Assembly (NCBI GenBank): GCA_023333565.1
Contig: JAJKFH010003821.1
Span: 186,001 to 250,000 of the forward strand
Direction: 5' to 3'
DNA length: 64,000 bases
DNA from: Puffinus mauretanicus
Taxonomy: Eukaryota > Chordata > Aves > Procellariiformes > Procellariidae
A program made the position numbers and the translations under genes. Within the stretch, counting starts at the first letter, position 1; each line of letters begins with the position of its first letter. The notes beneath the pieces were generated by a model. The model was not told the DNA's origin and did not search any database. It worked only from the letters and a program-made list of their open reading frames with translations. Positions 1 through 10,200 of the stretch are shown here, in pieces.

Positions 1-2145
1 CTGTGTTTTCAAAGTAGCTCCATCCCTAAGGTGCTGAATGCCTTCTGCTTCAAATGAAAAAGCAAAATACTGCACAGGATATGTTCTCCAGCCTTTCCGA
101 GTGAGACACAGGACTCCATATTTAAACTCACTGGGCAGATTCCTCTCATCTGTAACTTTAGGCACACACATATCCTAAATATTCTACATAGTCAGGAGAG
201 AGAGAGTCAAGATCATCTTATTGAGTGGCTAAAGTACCTTATACTGCACATAGAATCCGAAGTGCTCTCAACTGTGGGTCTTATATGCCTTAAATGAGGA
301 AAGGAGAAGAAAAGAATTTGAGTCTTGGCATTGTACAATAACATTTATTTAAGAGGATACAAAGTATTACTGGAATCTGATCACAGACTCATTTATTACT
401 GTCCCTTATTGCTATTCTCTTCATCTTTTTCCTTTGTCCTTTTCTTTTTCGTTCTGTCCCTTTACTTACATTAGCTACTTGGTCCACATTTGCTTTCTGT
501 GCCATATCAGAAAATATCTTCCACCATAAAAACATATACCAGCAATATTTGCATGTTGTATCACAATCCCACACCCTTATCTGCCCTGCTTGCCAGCTGG
601 GCAGGGCTGAACTTCCACATTAGTTTCTACACATGGCCAGATGCTTAGTTTTGATGTCAGCCATTGAATACACAGGAAAAAAGTGCAACAAAGGTAACTG
701 TCACTGCTGCATATCCACTTTGGACTGCCTCATCACTGGACCAACCCCAGACACATGCTGGTGCAAGTGAGAGGGAAACCCAACTGTGAATGCAAGTGAA
801 GGAAAAGGTGATGTAGAAATTAAGAGTGATGTTTCTATACGTGCTCTTTCAGTCATAATGTTGCATTGACAGAGGCTTTGCACTTAATGATCATTAATCA
901 TGGACTGATCTTCATACAAATTATAGTAAGGGTGAATCTGATCTGTCACTGAATTCTTTATGTGCTATGCTGTATAAACCAACCCTGAAAGAACATTCAG
1001 GTTACTTGAGCTCCTATATAACTTTTTAAGAAAATCTGCACTGATAGCATCTCTACATACATTTGGCAGTCCTGAGGTCTTCGTGGTTTGATCAGTTCTT
1101 CTCTGGTTTAAAAAAGGCTACTGCTTTGGAAAATTGCAGAGGTTTAGATAATGCCAGGGCAGCATTGTTATAAGGGTTTCCATCAGATGGAATATAGCTG
1201 GTGCCTTCTTTCCTACCATTGTCAACTTAACAGAAGGATCTTCAGTAAAGTTGCTATGCTGTAAACCTGAAGAGTAAGGCAAGGACACTTGCCATAACTG
1301 GTTGACAGCAGCAATGGGAAGCATAGATCATCATCAGTTGAATGCTGTATATATGTGATAATGGGTATGCCACAAAATTGCTGTATATATTATTACAAGG
1401 GAGCTAAAAACCTGATCGTGTAGCTTTAATACATACCCTTATGCTCTGAAAAGAACAAGATTGCTCCATGATTAAATATTTCTTGAAGAAGTAAATTTTT
1501 AAAAAGTTGACTTAAAGTCTGGAAGGTGGATGAATGTGAAGTTAGTCTGGAAGCTTTTTTTTAATGTGTTTAGGCTGGGAATCTAATTCTGGATCTCTGG
1601 CCAAGTGCCATCTGTGGCTATCTCACACTTCTGTATTGTCAGATCAATCCCAAGAATTTCATTAATATTTGTGTGGATGAGCTCAGAGTCGGGCCTTGAG
1701 GCTTCAATGGTCTTCCACACATCTCCTCTTCTTGATGGATTTCAGCTAATTCTTCCCCAGCTTTTCTGCTGCAAGACATGTTTGTTCTTTCCAAAATCAT
1801 ACCTTCAGGAAGGAGATTTGGGCCCTTTGCTCCTGGAATGGTCTCTATGGCCACATCTGTATGAGCAAACTAAAAAGAATTGAAGCATAGGCCAAAGCAC
1901 TGTCCCTTGACGGTCCATACAGTTGAATGGTTGGTAAAGCTGTAGTTTTGGCCTGGGTCAGAAAGTATGGTTTGAAACCAGAAGCTGTTTGTTTATATAC
2001 AGTTGCTCAGTTATGGAGGGCAAGAGCAGTTAGTGGTATGCTCCTGAGTTGTGCTACACCATCTAGTCTCAGAGTCCGAAACCCTTTTGTCATAGTTCTC
2101 AACCCATTTTATTCATTTGTACAGGTAGAGCCCAATGGTATGCCC
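1..2145. other. Non-coding stretch, nothing recognised
   Basis: AT-rich sequence with stops in all frames at short intervals. Short open frames occur on both strands, for example around 1605-1883 on the plus strand and 1639-1854 on the minus strand. They overlap each other, show no domain and are not flanked by convincing splice sites. A short GA-rich patch lies near 195-210. I see no promoter, RNA gene or repeat that I can name. Confidence 0.6.
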
Positions 2146-2296
2146 CTGCAGAGAAGGACCTGGGGGTACTGGTGGATGAAAAACAATATGAGCCAGCAAT
2201 GTGCACTCACAGCCCAGAAAGCCAATCACATCCTGGGCTGCATCAAAAGAAACATGGCCAAAAGATCAAGGGAGGTGATTCTCCCTCCACTTCCAT
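2146..2296 (+). mobile_element. Short degraded CR1 fragment (ORF2 C-terminal region)
   Basis: This ~150-bp piece reads, with a frame change near its start, as a block matching the region after the reverse transcriptase core of CR1 ORF2. The readable part contains MSQQCALTAQKANHILGC followed by KRSREVILP. It corresponds to about 6525-6670 of the long CR1 copy in this window, which has [18 protein letters not shown] and SRSREVIVP. It lies in the same orientation about 2 kb upstream of that copy. Neither the family's 3' octamer end nor any neighbouring CR1 sequence is recognisable, so it is an internal relic of an older insertion. Divergence from the long copy is clearly higher than expected for a recent duplicate, so I infer an independent insertion. 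Confidence 0.8.
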
Positions 2297-4140
2297 ATTT
2301 ATCAAATATGGAACTGAAACAAAATGGCTTGAAGTATTTAGGTCAAATAAAAACTTCTGAAGTCTATCAAATTAAAATGTTTTTATTCCACAAGTATGCT
2401 TTCAGACTATTTTAATTTTAGAGCAGAAGTCACATTTTTAGTATCTTGTTCTTACTACAAATTGCATTTTCCTGCTTGAAATGTCAGCATTTCCAAAGAA
2501 ACAGCAATTTCAGTTCCTGGCTGGCTGTGCACAATGAGTTTATCAGCTTCTCTGGTTTGCAGAACTTGCTGTGTCATGAACTTGAATGAATGATAGCTAT
2601 TCTGCTTGGACACACCTCCTATTCAGGATTTTCTTCAGAACGGTGGTGATCTTCTGTGTATTTGAACAGTGATACAAGATGAAAGGAAAATCCAGACTTT
2701 TGGAAGAAAAGAGAGCCTCTCAGGAACTCTTTGTCAAAACCCATAACCGTGACCTTTCCTCTGCCAAGACAATCCTGCTGTGAAAGGCTTTGAGAGTTAC
2801 CCGTTGCTGTAGAGATTTGCTATCCCTTGTGCTGTTTGGGATAATAGCTGAAATAAAGACATGTAAGTATTTTCTTCATGTGTACAGACACCATCTGGAA
2901 TATTAAATCACTCTCCCATTCTAGCCTCTTCTAGAATCTGTAGATTGAAAACCTGTGTAAGACCAAAGAATACTCAGGAAACACAGATGACCCTTTACCT
3001 TCTTCTTGTAAAAAAACGGAAAAGAAAATCTTGTTGCAAATTAGTTATCCAACCCACTCCTTTTTTCCAGCTGGAAGGAAAAAAAGCTTAAGGAGTAAAA
3101 TGAACCAAAACTGTCCTCTGTACGCAGCACAGACTGAAAACTGTTACTACAGAATTAATATTCATAAGGAAAATTACAGGCTTCTGATGCCAAGTTTCAA
3201 ATCTTCAACATGCAGCAATCAGAAGAAATCCTCCCGTAAGTCAGAGCCAACTTAAGGTCAACAACCTGAAATTCTATCTTCAGAAACGCAACCTGTAGAA
3301 GTTCTGTTAAACATGCTGTACACACCAACATAAAAACTGTCACTCATTTAAACCTAGGACAAGAATATAATAATACCAAAGATGTTTTTTTTCAAGGTTT
3401 GTACCTTAAGTGCAAGTGAATGCACACAATATTCATTACAAATAGTATATCTGTAAGAGCTCTGTAGCCAGAATTTATAGAGATTTATAAGGGATGATCC
3501 AGCGCCACACAAATTCAAACCAGTATTCTGACATTTAGGGTAAAAACCTGGCTTTGGTGTAGTCTGAATTTTTCACAACATCAGAAAAGGATCCAACATT
3601 TCATGCTTTGCATGTTTTTCAGAAGTATGTATATTCTTAAAACCTCACTATGCTGTTCTCTGAAAATACCGGTGAACTTCTACCAGTTTCATTCTACTTA
3701 TTAGGCAGCAACAGGACAGATTACTAAAACAGTCAGTAATACACAGTTTCTAAGAGTATTTGTATTTATTTTTCTAGATCCAACCCTTCTCTGCCTCCAC
3801 TTTTTGATTCAGTACTTTCTTAATTTTGAAAAGCACCTAATGAATCACTGCTTAATATTAAAAGTAACGAACTTTGTTCTTTTGGAAGGGACCCATTACC
3901 ATGCCAGTTGCCAGTTTTGCGATTCCAAAGAGGTTTCTGCCAGCAAAGGCATCCATACATTCGCCTGCGAGAGAGAGAGAGAGAAGGGCTGCCTGATTCT
4001 CATTCATATTAAGTCCTTTTTGCAGCACACCAAAATGGGGAGATGAAATAGGATGCTCTGAGGCCTAAGAAGAAAAGGATGAACTCATGAACTATGAAAT
4101 AAAAATAAAGAGTAAAGAAAGGAAAAACTGCTGAAGAGAA
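2297..4140. other. Non-coding stretch between two CR1 pieces
   Basis: AT-rich sequence without a recognisable gene. It contains a GA dinucleotide run at 3969-3985 and ends in an A-rich segment (about 4095-4130) just before the long CR1 begins. Open frames such as 3031-3255 and 3804-4046 are short and show no domain. Confidence 0.6.
3969..3985. repeat. (GA)n microsatellite
   Basis: About eight GA units in a row, followed by a short purine-rich tail. Simple repeat; no function inferred. Confidence 0.85.
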
Positions 4141-4271
4141 GCACGGCCAGGTGGAACACATTTTACACGGCACCGGGCCTGCTGGCGACGGACAGAGTTC
4201 AGCTGTCTCACAGGGGGAAAAGGATTCTCGCTCATGAGTTGGCGGGGCTCATCGAGAGGGCTTTAAACTAG
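4141..4271 (+). pseudogene. C-terminal remnant of CR1 ORF1 (esterase-type domain tail)
   Basis: The frame ending in TAG at 4269-4271 reads about 43 codons. It ends in a characteristic stretch that includes LSHRGKRILAHELAGLIERALN. In CR1 elements ORF1 encodes a protein whose C-terminal part is an SGNH/GDSL-type esterase, and a tail of this kind (leading His, then an amphipathic helix) fits the end of that domain. The start of the protein and most of the esterase are missing because the insertion is 5'-truncated. There is no start codon, so the piece cannot be expressed on its own. ORF2 begins 62 bases downstream, in the same order as in complete CR1 elements. The domain assignment rests on family knowledge and the short visible match. 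Confidence 0.75.
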
Positions 4272-4333
4272 GTTCGAAGGGGGAAGGGGATAAAACCAGG
4301 CTCACTAGAGAAGAGCCTAGGGGCGGCACGCCA

Positions 4334-5122
4334 ATGTCGGGGGAGAAATCAGCAGCCCAGCTCAAGTGCATCTACACCAATGCACGCAGCATGGGCAGCA
4401 AACAGGAGGAGCTGGAAGCCATTGTGCAGCGGGGTAGCTATGACTTAGTCGCCATCACGGAAACATGGTGGGATGAGTCTCATGATTGGAGTGCTGGAAT
4501 GGATGGCTATAAGCTCTTCAGAAGGGACAGGCGAGGAAGGAGAGGCGGTGGGGTAGCCCTGTATGTTAGGGAGTGCTTCGACTGTCTAGAGCTCAATGGT
4601 AGTGATGACGAGGTTGAGTGCTTGTGGGTAAGGATGAGGGGAAAGGCCAACAAGGCAGATATCCTGCTGGGAGTCTGTTATAGACCACCTAGCCAGGACG
4701 AGGAGGCAGACGAAATATTCTACCAGAGGCTGGCAGAAGTCTCACAGTCGCTAGCCCTTGTTCTCGTGGGGGACTTCAACTTTCCGGACGTCTGCTGGAA
4801 ATACCACACGGCAGAGAGGAAACAGTCGAGAAGGTTCCTGGAGTGTGTGGAAGATAACCTCCTGGCACAGCTGGTAAGCGAGCCCACTAGGGGAGGTGCC
4901 TTGCTTGACCTGCTGTTCACAAACAGAGAAGGACTGATGGGAGATGTGGTGGTCGGAGGCTGGCTTGGACTTAGCGACCATGAAATGACAGAATACTCAA
5001 TACTTAGTGAAGTAAAGAGAGGGGCCAGCAAAACTGCTACCATGGACTTCCGGAGGGCGGACTTTGGCCTGCTCAGGACACTGGTCGAGAGGGTCCCTTG
5101 GGAGACAGTCCTGAAGGGCAGG
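4334..5122 (+). pseudogene. CR1 ORF2, endonuclease part (catalytic residues intact)
   Basis: Open from ATG 4334 to a TAA at 5162-5164. The family frame is lost near 5119-5124, inside a run of G, where one base appears to be missing. Residues ~10-225 form an apurinic/apyrimidinic-type endonuclease fold. Visible active-site landmarks are Asn16 in TNARSM, Glu43 in ITETWWDES, the GVCYRPP strand, Asp147 and Asn149 in VGDFNFPD, and Ser214-Asp215-His216 in LSDHEM. All residues expected for strand nicking are present, so this part alone could be catalytically competent if it were expressed and folded, which is an inference. The ATG was chosen because it lies just before the first conserved strand and 62 bases after the ORF1 stop. 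The last residues before 5164 are read out of frame and are not part of the protein. Confidence 0.93.
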
Positions 5123-5622
5123 GGGTCCAGGAGGGTTGGACGTTCTTCAAGAAGGAAGTCTTAAAGGCGCAGGAGCGGGCTGTCCCCATGTGCCATAAGA
5201 AGAACAGGTGGGGAAGACGATCAGCCTGGCTGAATGGGGAGATCCGGCTGGGACTCAGGAAAAAAAGGAGAGTTTATCACCTTTGGAAGAAGGGGCAGGC
5301 AACTCAAGAAGAATACAGGGATCTCATTAGGTCGTGCAGAGAGAAAATTAGAAAGGCAAAAGCCCAGCTAGAACTCAACCTGGCCACTGTCGTGAGAGAC
5401 AACAAAAAATGCTTTTACAAATATGTTAATGACAAAAGGAGAGCCAAGGAGAATCTCCATCCTCTATTGGATGCGGGGGGGAACGTTGCCACCAAAGACA
5501 AGGATAAGGCTGAGGTACTCAACACCTTCTTTGCCTCAGTCTTTAATAGTCAGAGCAGTTGTCCTCAGGGTACTCAGCCCCCTGAGCTGGAAGACAGGGG
5601 TGGTGAGCAGGATAAACCCCCC
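5098..5622 (+). pseudogene. CR1 ORF2, linker between endonuclease and reverse transcriptase
   Basis: A second frame, offset from the first, carries the continuation of ORF2. It is a basic, helical stretch (WKKGQATQEEYRDLIRSCRE, then FYKYVNDKRRAKENLHPLLD) leading to the segment before the polymerase (VLNTFFASVFNSQ). This lysine/arginine-rich linker with a conserved NTFFASVF-type block is normal in CR1 and related LINEs. It overlaps the previous frame from 5098 only because of the frame change near 5120. It runs out of frame again at a run of seven C at 5617-5623, where one extra base appears to be present; reading through gives a TAA at 5644-5646. The polymerase continues in the third frame. 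Confidence 0.9.
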
Positions 5623-6661
5623 CATAATCCAAGAGGAAGAAGTTAATGACCTGCTACGCCACCTGGATGCTCACAAGTCTGTGGGGCCGGATGGGATCCA
5701 CCCGAGGGTACTGAGGGAGCTGGTGAAGGAGCTTGCCGAGCCGCTCTCCATCATTTACCAGCAGTCCTGGTTAACTGCGGAGGTCCTGGACGACTGGAGG
5801 CTTGCCAATGTGACACCCATCTACAAGAAGGGCTGGAAGGAGGATCCGGGGAACTACAGGCCGGTCAGCCTGACCTTGGTGCCGGGGAAGATCATAGAGC
5901 GGTTCGTTTTGAGGGCGCTCACGAGCCATGTCCGGGACAACCAGGGGATCAGGCCCAGCCAGCACGGGTTCATGGAAGGCAGGTCCTGCTTGACCAACCT
6001 GATCTCCTTCTATGACCAGGTGACCCGCCTGGTGGATGAGGGAAAGGCTGTGGATGTGGTCTACTTGGACTTCAATAAAGCTTTTGACACTGTCTCCCAT
6101 GGCATTCTCCTAGAGAAGCTGGCTGCTCACGGCCTAGACAGGTGCACTCTTCGCTGGGTAAAAAACTGGCTGGACAGCCGGGCCCAGAGAGTTGTGGTGA
6201 ACGGAGTTAAATCCAATTGGCGGCTGGTCATGAGCGGTGTTCCCCAGGGCTCAATACTGGGGCCGGTCTAGTTCAATATCTTTATCAATGATCTGGATGA
6301 GGGGATCGAGTGCTCCCTCAGTGAGTTTGCAGACGACACCAAGTTGGCCGGGAGTGTTGATCTGCTGGAGGGTAGGAAGGCTCTGCAGAGGGACCTGGAC
6401 AGGCTGGATTGATGGGCTGAGGCCAACTGTATGAGGTTCAACAAGACCAAGTGCCGGGTCCTGCACTTCGGCCACAACAACCCCATGCAACGCTACAGGC
6501 TTGGGCAAGAGTGGCTGGAAAGCTGCCCGGAGGAAAAGGACCTGGGGGTGCTGATTGACAGCCGGCTGAACATGAGCCGGCAGTGTGCCCAGGTGGCCAA
6601 GAAGGCCAATGGCATCCTGGCCTGTATCAGAATAGTGTGGCCAGCAGGAGCAGGGAGGTGA
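5623..6661 (+). pseudogene. CR1 ORF2, reverse transcriptase core with two internal stops
   Basis: This frame holds the polymerase. It shows NYRPVSL (5852-5872), GFMEGRSC (near 5970), motif A YLDFNKAFD with the metal-binding Asp at 6068-6070 and a second Asp at 6086-6088, motif B SGVPQGS at 6233-6253, and motif C FADD at 6326-6337. A TAG at 6269-6271 truncates the protein 57 bases before FADD, so no product could contain the complete catalytic site. A second stop, TGA at 6410-6412, fits decay of an Arg CGA codon. Beyond it the same frame continues with [15 protein letters not shown], a block common in CR1. The frame closes at 6659-6661 after a one-base loss near 6628-6634. The enzyme would normally copy element RNA into DNA at the nick. 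Confidence 0.94.
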
Positions 6662-7092
6662 TCGTGCCCCTGTACTCGGCACTGGTGAGGCCGCACCTCA
6701 AATACTGTGTTCAGTTTTGGGCCCCTCACTACAAGAAGGACATTGAGGTGCTGGAGCGTGTCCAGAGAAGGGCAACGAAGCTGGTGAAGGGCCTGGAGCA
6801 CAAGTCTTATGAGGAGCGGCTGAGGGAACTGGGACTGTTTAGTCTGGAGAAGAGGAGGCTGAGGGGAGACCTCATCGCGCTCTACAACTACCTGAAGGGA
6901 GGTTGTAGCGAGGTGGGTGTTGGTCTCTTCTCCCAAGTAACTAGCGATAGGACGAGAGGAAATGGCCTCAAGTTGCACCAAGGGAGGTTTAGATTGGACA
7001 TTAGGAGAAATTTCTTTACTGAAAGAGTGGTCAGGCCTTGGACCAGGCTGCCCAGGGAAGTGGTTGAGTCACCATCCCTGGAAGTGTTGTAA
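6635..7092 (+). pseudogene. CR1 ORF2, C-terminal region
   Basis: After the third frame change the family sequence continues as [33 protein letters not shown] through [49 protein letters not shown] to [14 protein letters not shown]. These blocks are the standard C-terminal portion of CR1 and jockey-type LINE proteins; their exact function is not established. The frame stops at TAA 7090-7092, somewhat early. In related copies I would expect the reading frame to end close to the TAG at 7134-7136, so a last small indel near 7085-7090 is likely. Confidence 0.9.
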
Positions 7093-7202
7093 AGACATGT
7101 AGATGGGGTGCTGATTCTATTAGGGACATGGTGTAGTGGGTATGGTGGTGTTGGGTTGACAGTTGGACTCGATGCTCTTAGAGGTCTTTTCCAACCTTAA
7201 TG

Positions 7203-7224
7203 ATTCTATAATTCTATGATTCTG
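7203..7224 (+). repeat. CR1 3' terminal octamer repeat
   Basis: ATTCTATA (7203-7210), ATTCTATG (7211-7218) and a partial ATTCTG unit. This short tandem octamer replaces a poly(A) tail at CR1 ends and is used by the reverse transcriptase to recognise the template. It fixes the 3' boundary of the insertion and its plus-strand orientation. Confidence 0.93.
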
Positions 7225-10200
7225 CCATGAGGTCTCAGGGAAAGAGGTTAGACAGCTATGATCATCTCAGTTCCCCTTTCCATATATGGTTGTCCTTTTT
7301 TTCATAAACCATATCTGCTCATGGGGGATTCTTCAGATGAGCTGCCTTAAAATAGAGATGTCCGTGCCTTAGCACTGTAAGTTAGCTTTGAGACTTACTT
7401 GTGTGGCCTGTGAAGCGATGACTGAGCTTGCAACAAGTAAAAGGGCATGGAATTGTGATTTACAAGGAGTCTACAAGCCCTCTGGTTCCTATGTTGGTTC
7501 CTCAAGCAGGAAAAAGTGGGAAAAGAGCAGTCAGCCTGCAATTAGAATATAGCTGAACTCCTGTACTTTACAGAGCCACCAATTCAAAGGCTGAAACAGA
7601 AGAAATAAATAAGACAAGGGAGCCAAACTCTTCCATAAAGGCAAGAAGAAGGAATTCTTTGCCAAAAGTCACTGGCCACCCACCAAGGTAAAAGCTATCC
7701 CACCTGCCCTAGGGTCGTGTGACATGTTCACCCCTGCCTGTCAGTGCTACGGGAGGAACAGAAACAAACAAAGCCCAGGAGGACAGGAGCTCTCTGCTCC
7801 TTGGATTGCTGACACTACTTCTGTGCTGAGAGAACCCATCACCTGGGACAGCAAACACACATATCCTGAAGTGTGCTTCCAATTCCGCTGGTGAGAAAGA
7901 CAGAAGGAGCTGCTGCTGGAGCGAAGGGGGAAAGTTTTGGCAAATCGAAATACTGTTGGAGTCCAGGACATAACAGTTATGGACAAGTGCCAAATGACAA
8001 GCAGCATGTGCCTCTCATTACCAGGAGGTCATGTCTCCCTATCCATCTCCTAGATTTCTCTACTTAATCATTCCGATAATTGCCTGCATTGGTGCATTTC
8101 TTCTTTTGGTGTTATGATTACAAAGGAAACAAATAAAGAGGAAGGTAACACTTTCAACTCTGCAGCATGTTGTACTACTGCAGTGCTTCCAGGCTCCCCA
8201 GAGCTATGCTACTGCTGAAAACCTGACTACCTACCGTGTATTTTATAAATTCAGAAGCATACACTGGATGATGTATTCTATTGCAAAACAAAATTAGAAA
8301 GGACAGAAATCAGAGAGCCGTTTGAGTTTGGTGGAGAACACTGAGTAGCAAAAAAAAGCCTGTGGAATCAATGATGAAGTTGAGTCTCTTAAACACTCAT
8401 TTACAGTCATTCATCTATGGCAGAAGATGTGAACTATTATTCTAGGTGACAGGAGTAAACCAAAATACCGGGTCTGTATGCATCTTATGTGAGCAGAATA
8501 CATGTGCTGGTGAGCATCTCCTTGCATCTGCACAAATCCAGTTCCCTAGACCATGTAGCTCAGGATGGATACAGAATAACACGAATTATCCATCATTATT
8601 TGTATTTTAGTTGCAGTCAAAACACAGAGAATTTATGGTTTTTTAACTCCAGAGAGAGCGCTTTGGTGGGTTTGGACTTAATATTTTTCTGTTAACAATT
8701 TTGAAAGAATCAAAATAAATTCTTTGTTTTGTTTTCATCAAAATCTGCCCCCCACACCTTCATTTTGTAAGCTTTGTTTTTTGGTTTCTTTCTAAATGTA
8801 AACTTAAGTATCTTTTGACAAAGTTGCCATATTAATGACAAAAGTTCTAATACCTCCAAAAGTTACTTTTCCTAAAGAAAAAAGATCAATGGTCAGTTTT
8901 TGAACAGTTTTTCTGGAATGAAGGTCACTTCTTATCAGCAAAGGTGGTATCACTTCAACAGTGAAACCCCTTGGTCATATTCTAGCCTTCTGTCACTCAA
9001 ACCAGACCACCTTTCTTTTCTGCTTTGCACAGGGATAAAGCTATTTTGCTGCTCCAGTTAACTATGTTTAAGGACTTCAAATAAAGTATTGAGAAAAGAA
9101 AGTAAATTATTGTTATGGACTCAAAATAAGCATTTAGACATTAAGACCTGAAATACTTATTGAATCATATACTTGACTCCTGTTCAAAATGTTGTATTCT
9201 TTTTCTTTCAAACATAGTATGAACTGTTTTGCTGCAGATAAATTATTGTTTATATTCTCTTGCAAGCATTGTTCATATGAAAAAAAAAAGTCTACTGGTT
9301 TTCTGATAGCCGGAATATCAGGAATCGCTAGAAATAGCAGCCCTGTATATGTCTTCAGTATTGAGGCTGTAATGACTGGTGGGGACTGGATGGAGGATCC
9401 AGGTGATCCTTTCCCGTCCCCTGTTCCAGCACTGCCATTCCTCTGTGCTGACCTCCATGGTAAGTAAAAGTCTCTGGTCTCCAAAGGAAGTAGGAAGACA
9501 GAATTTTATATATCTCCAATATGCTTCTGGAGATGCATTAAAATATTTCTGTCACGTGCATAATTCTACACGAGAAAGCTCAACACTGAATAGGAGCTCT
9601 CTATCTGGTAAACTTCCATGTTTCATTGCTATCTCCACCTCTAAGAGTTTCATTGCATGAACAGAAGTGTACCATTGACCAACAAGAAGAAACTTGTCTA
9701 TAGGAGACAAACACCTTCATGGATCAATCGCAGCTGAAGCCAGACCAACAATTACACTGCTTTCACATCTAAACATAACCATTTGCTTTTCTGCCATCCA
9801 TTCTCATAGGACCGTTTACATTTTCTCCATCCCAAAACCAAATCCGTCACCTTTCCAAGGGGAAACAGAACTGACATACTGTGACTTAAAAAGATACTGG
9901 GCACCTGACTGATGAGGCCATGAAAGTACTCAGAGAAAAAGATAACAACTCAGGAATGAGAATTTGGTTGTATGGATGAGACTTAAAAATTCACATTTCT
10001 GCAGGACAGCTTTTATCTTTTTGATAAAGAAATCAACCTCTTAAAACTCTTCAAAGAGATATTGGAATCAAAATGGCAGGATATTTTGCTTATGAAATTC
10101 AGTAGAGGGAAAAAGAACAAAAATACATAAGGGAAAATCATGCTTTTCATGGTCACCTCCAAAACATGAGTTATACCTCGCGTTGAGATTTGCTTCCAAT

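Larger units (their letters stand above)
4141..7224 (+). mobile_element. CR1 non-LTR retrotransposon, 5'-truncated, long but inactive copy
   Basis: About 3.1 kb of a CR1 (chicken repeat 1) LINE. In order it contains the end of ORF1, a ~60-base spacer, ORF2 (endonuclease, linker, reverse transcriptase, C-terminal region) and a 3' untranslated end. The tail carries a sequence typical of CR1 (GGTCTTTTCCAACC at 7184-7197) and finishes in ATTCTATA, ATTCTATG and a partial unit (7203-7224). CR1 moves by target-primed reverse transcription: the endonuclease nicks the target and the reverse transcriptase copies the element RNA from its 3' end, which explains the missing 5' part. Full-length CR1 is about 4.5 kb, so roughly the first third is absent. 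Three frame changes and two internal stops make this copy non-autonomous. Its base composition is richer in G+C than the flanks, as expected of an insertion. The exact 5' junction is uncertain by about ten bases, and no target-site duplication is evident. Confidence 0.96.

Noticed and set aside
4720..5043. Minus-strand open frames inside the CR1 endonuclease region
   Set aside because: They are complements of the real ORF2 coding frame, with no independent support.
9423..9470. Possible 38-base micro-exon between a CAG and a GTAAGT
   Set aside because: Too short and isolated to support without transcripts.
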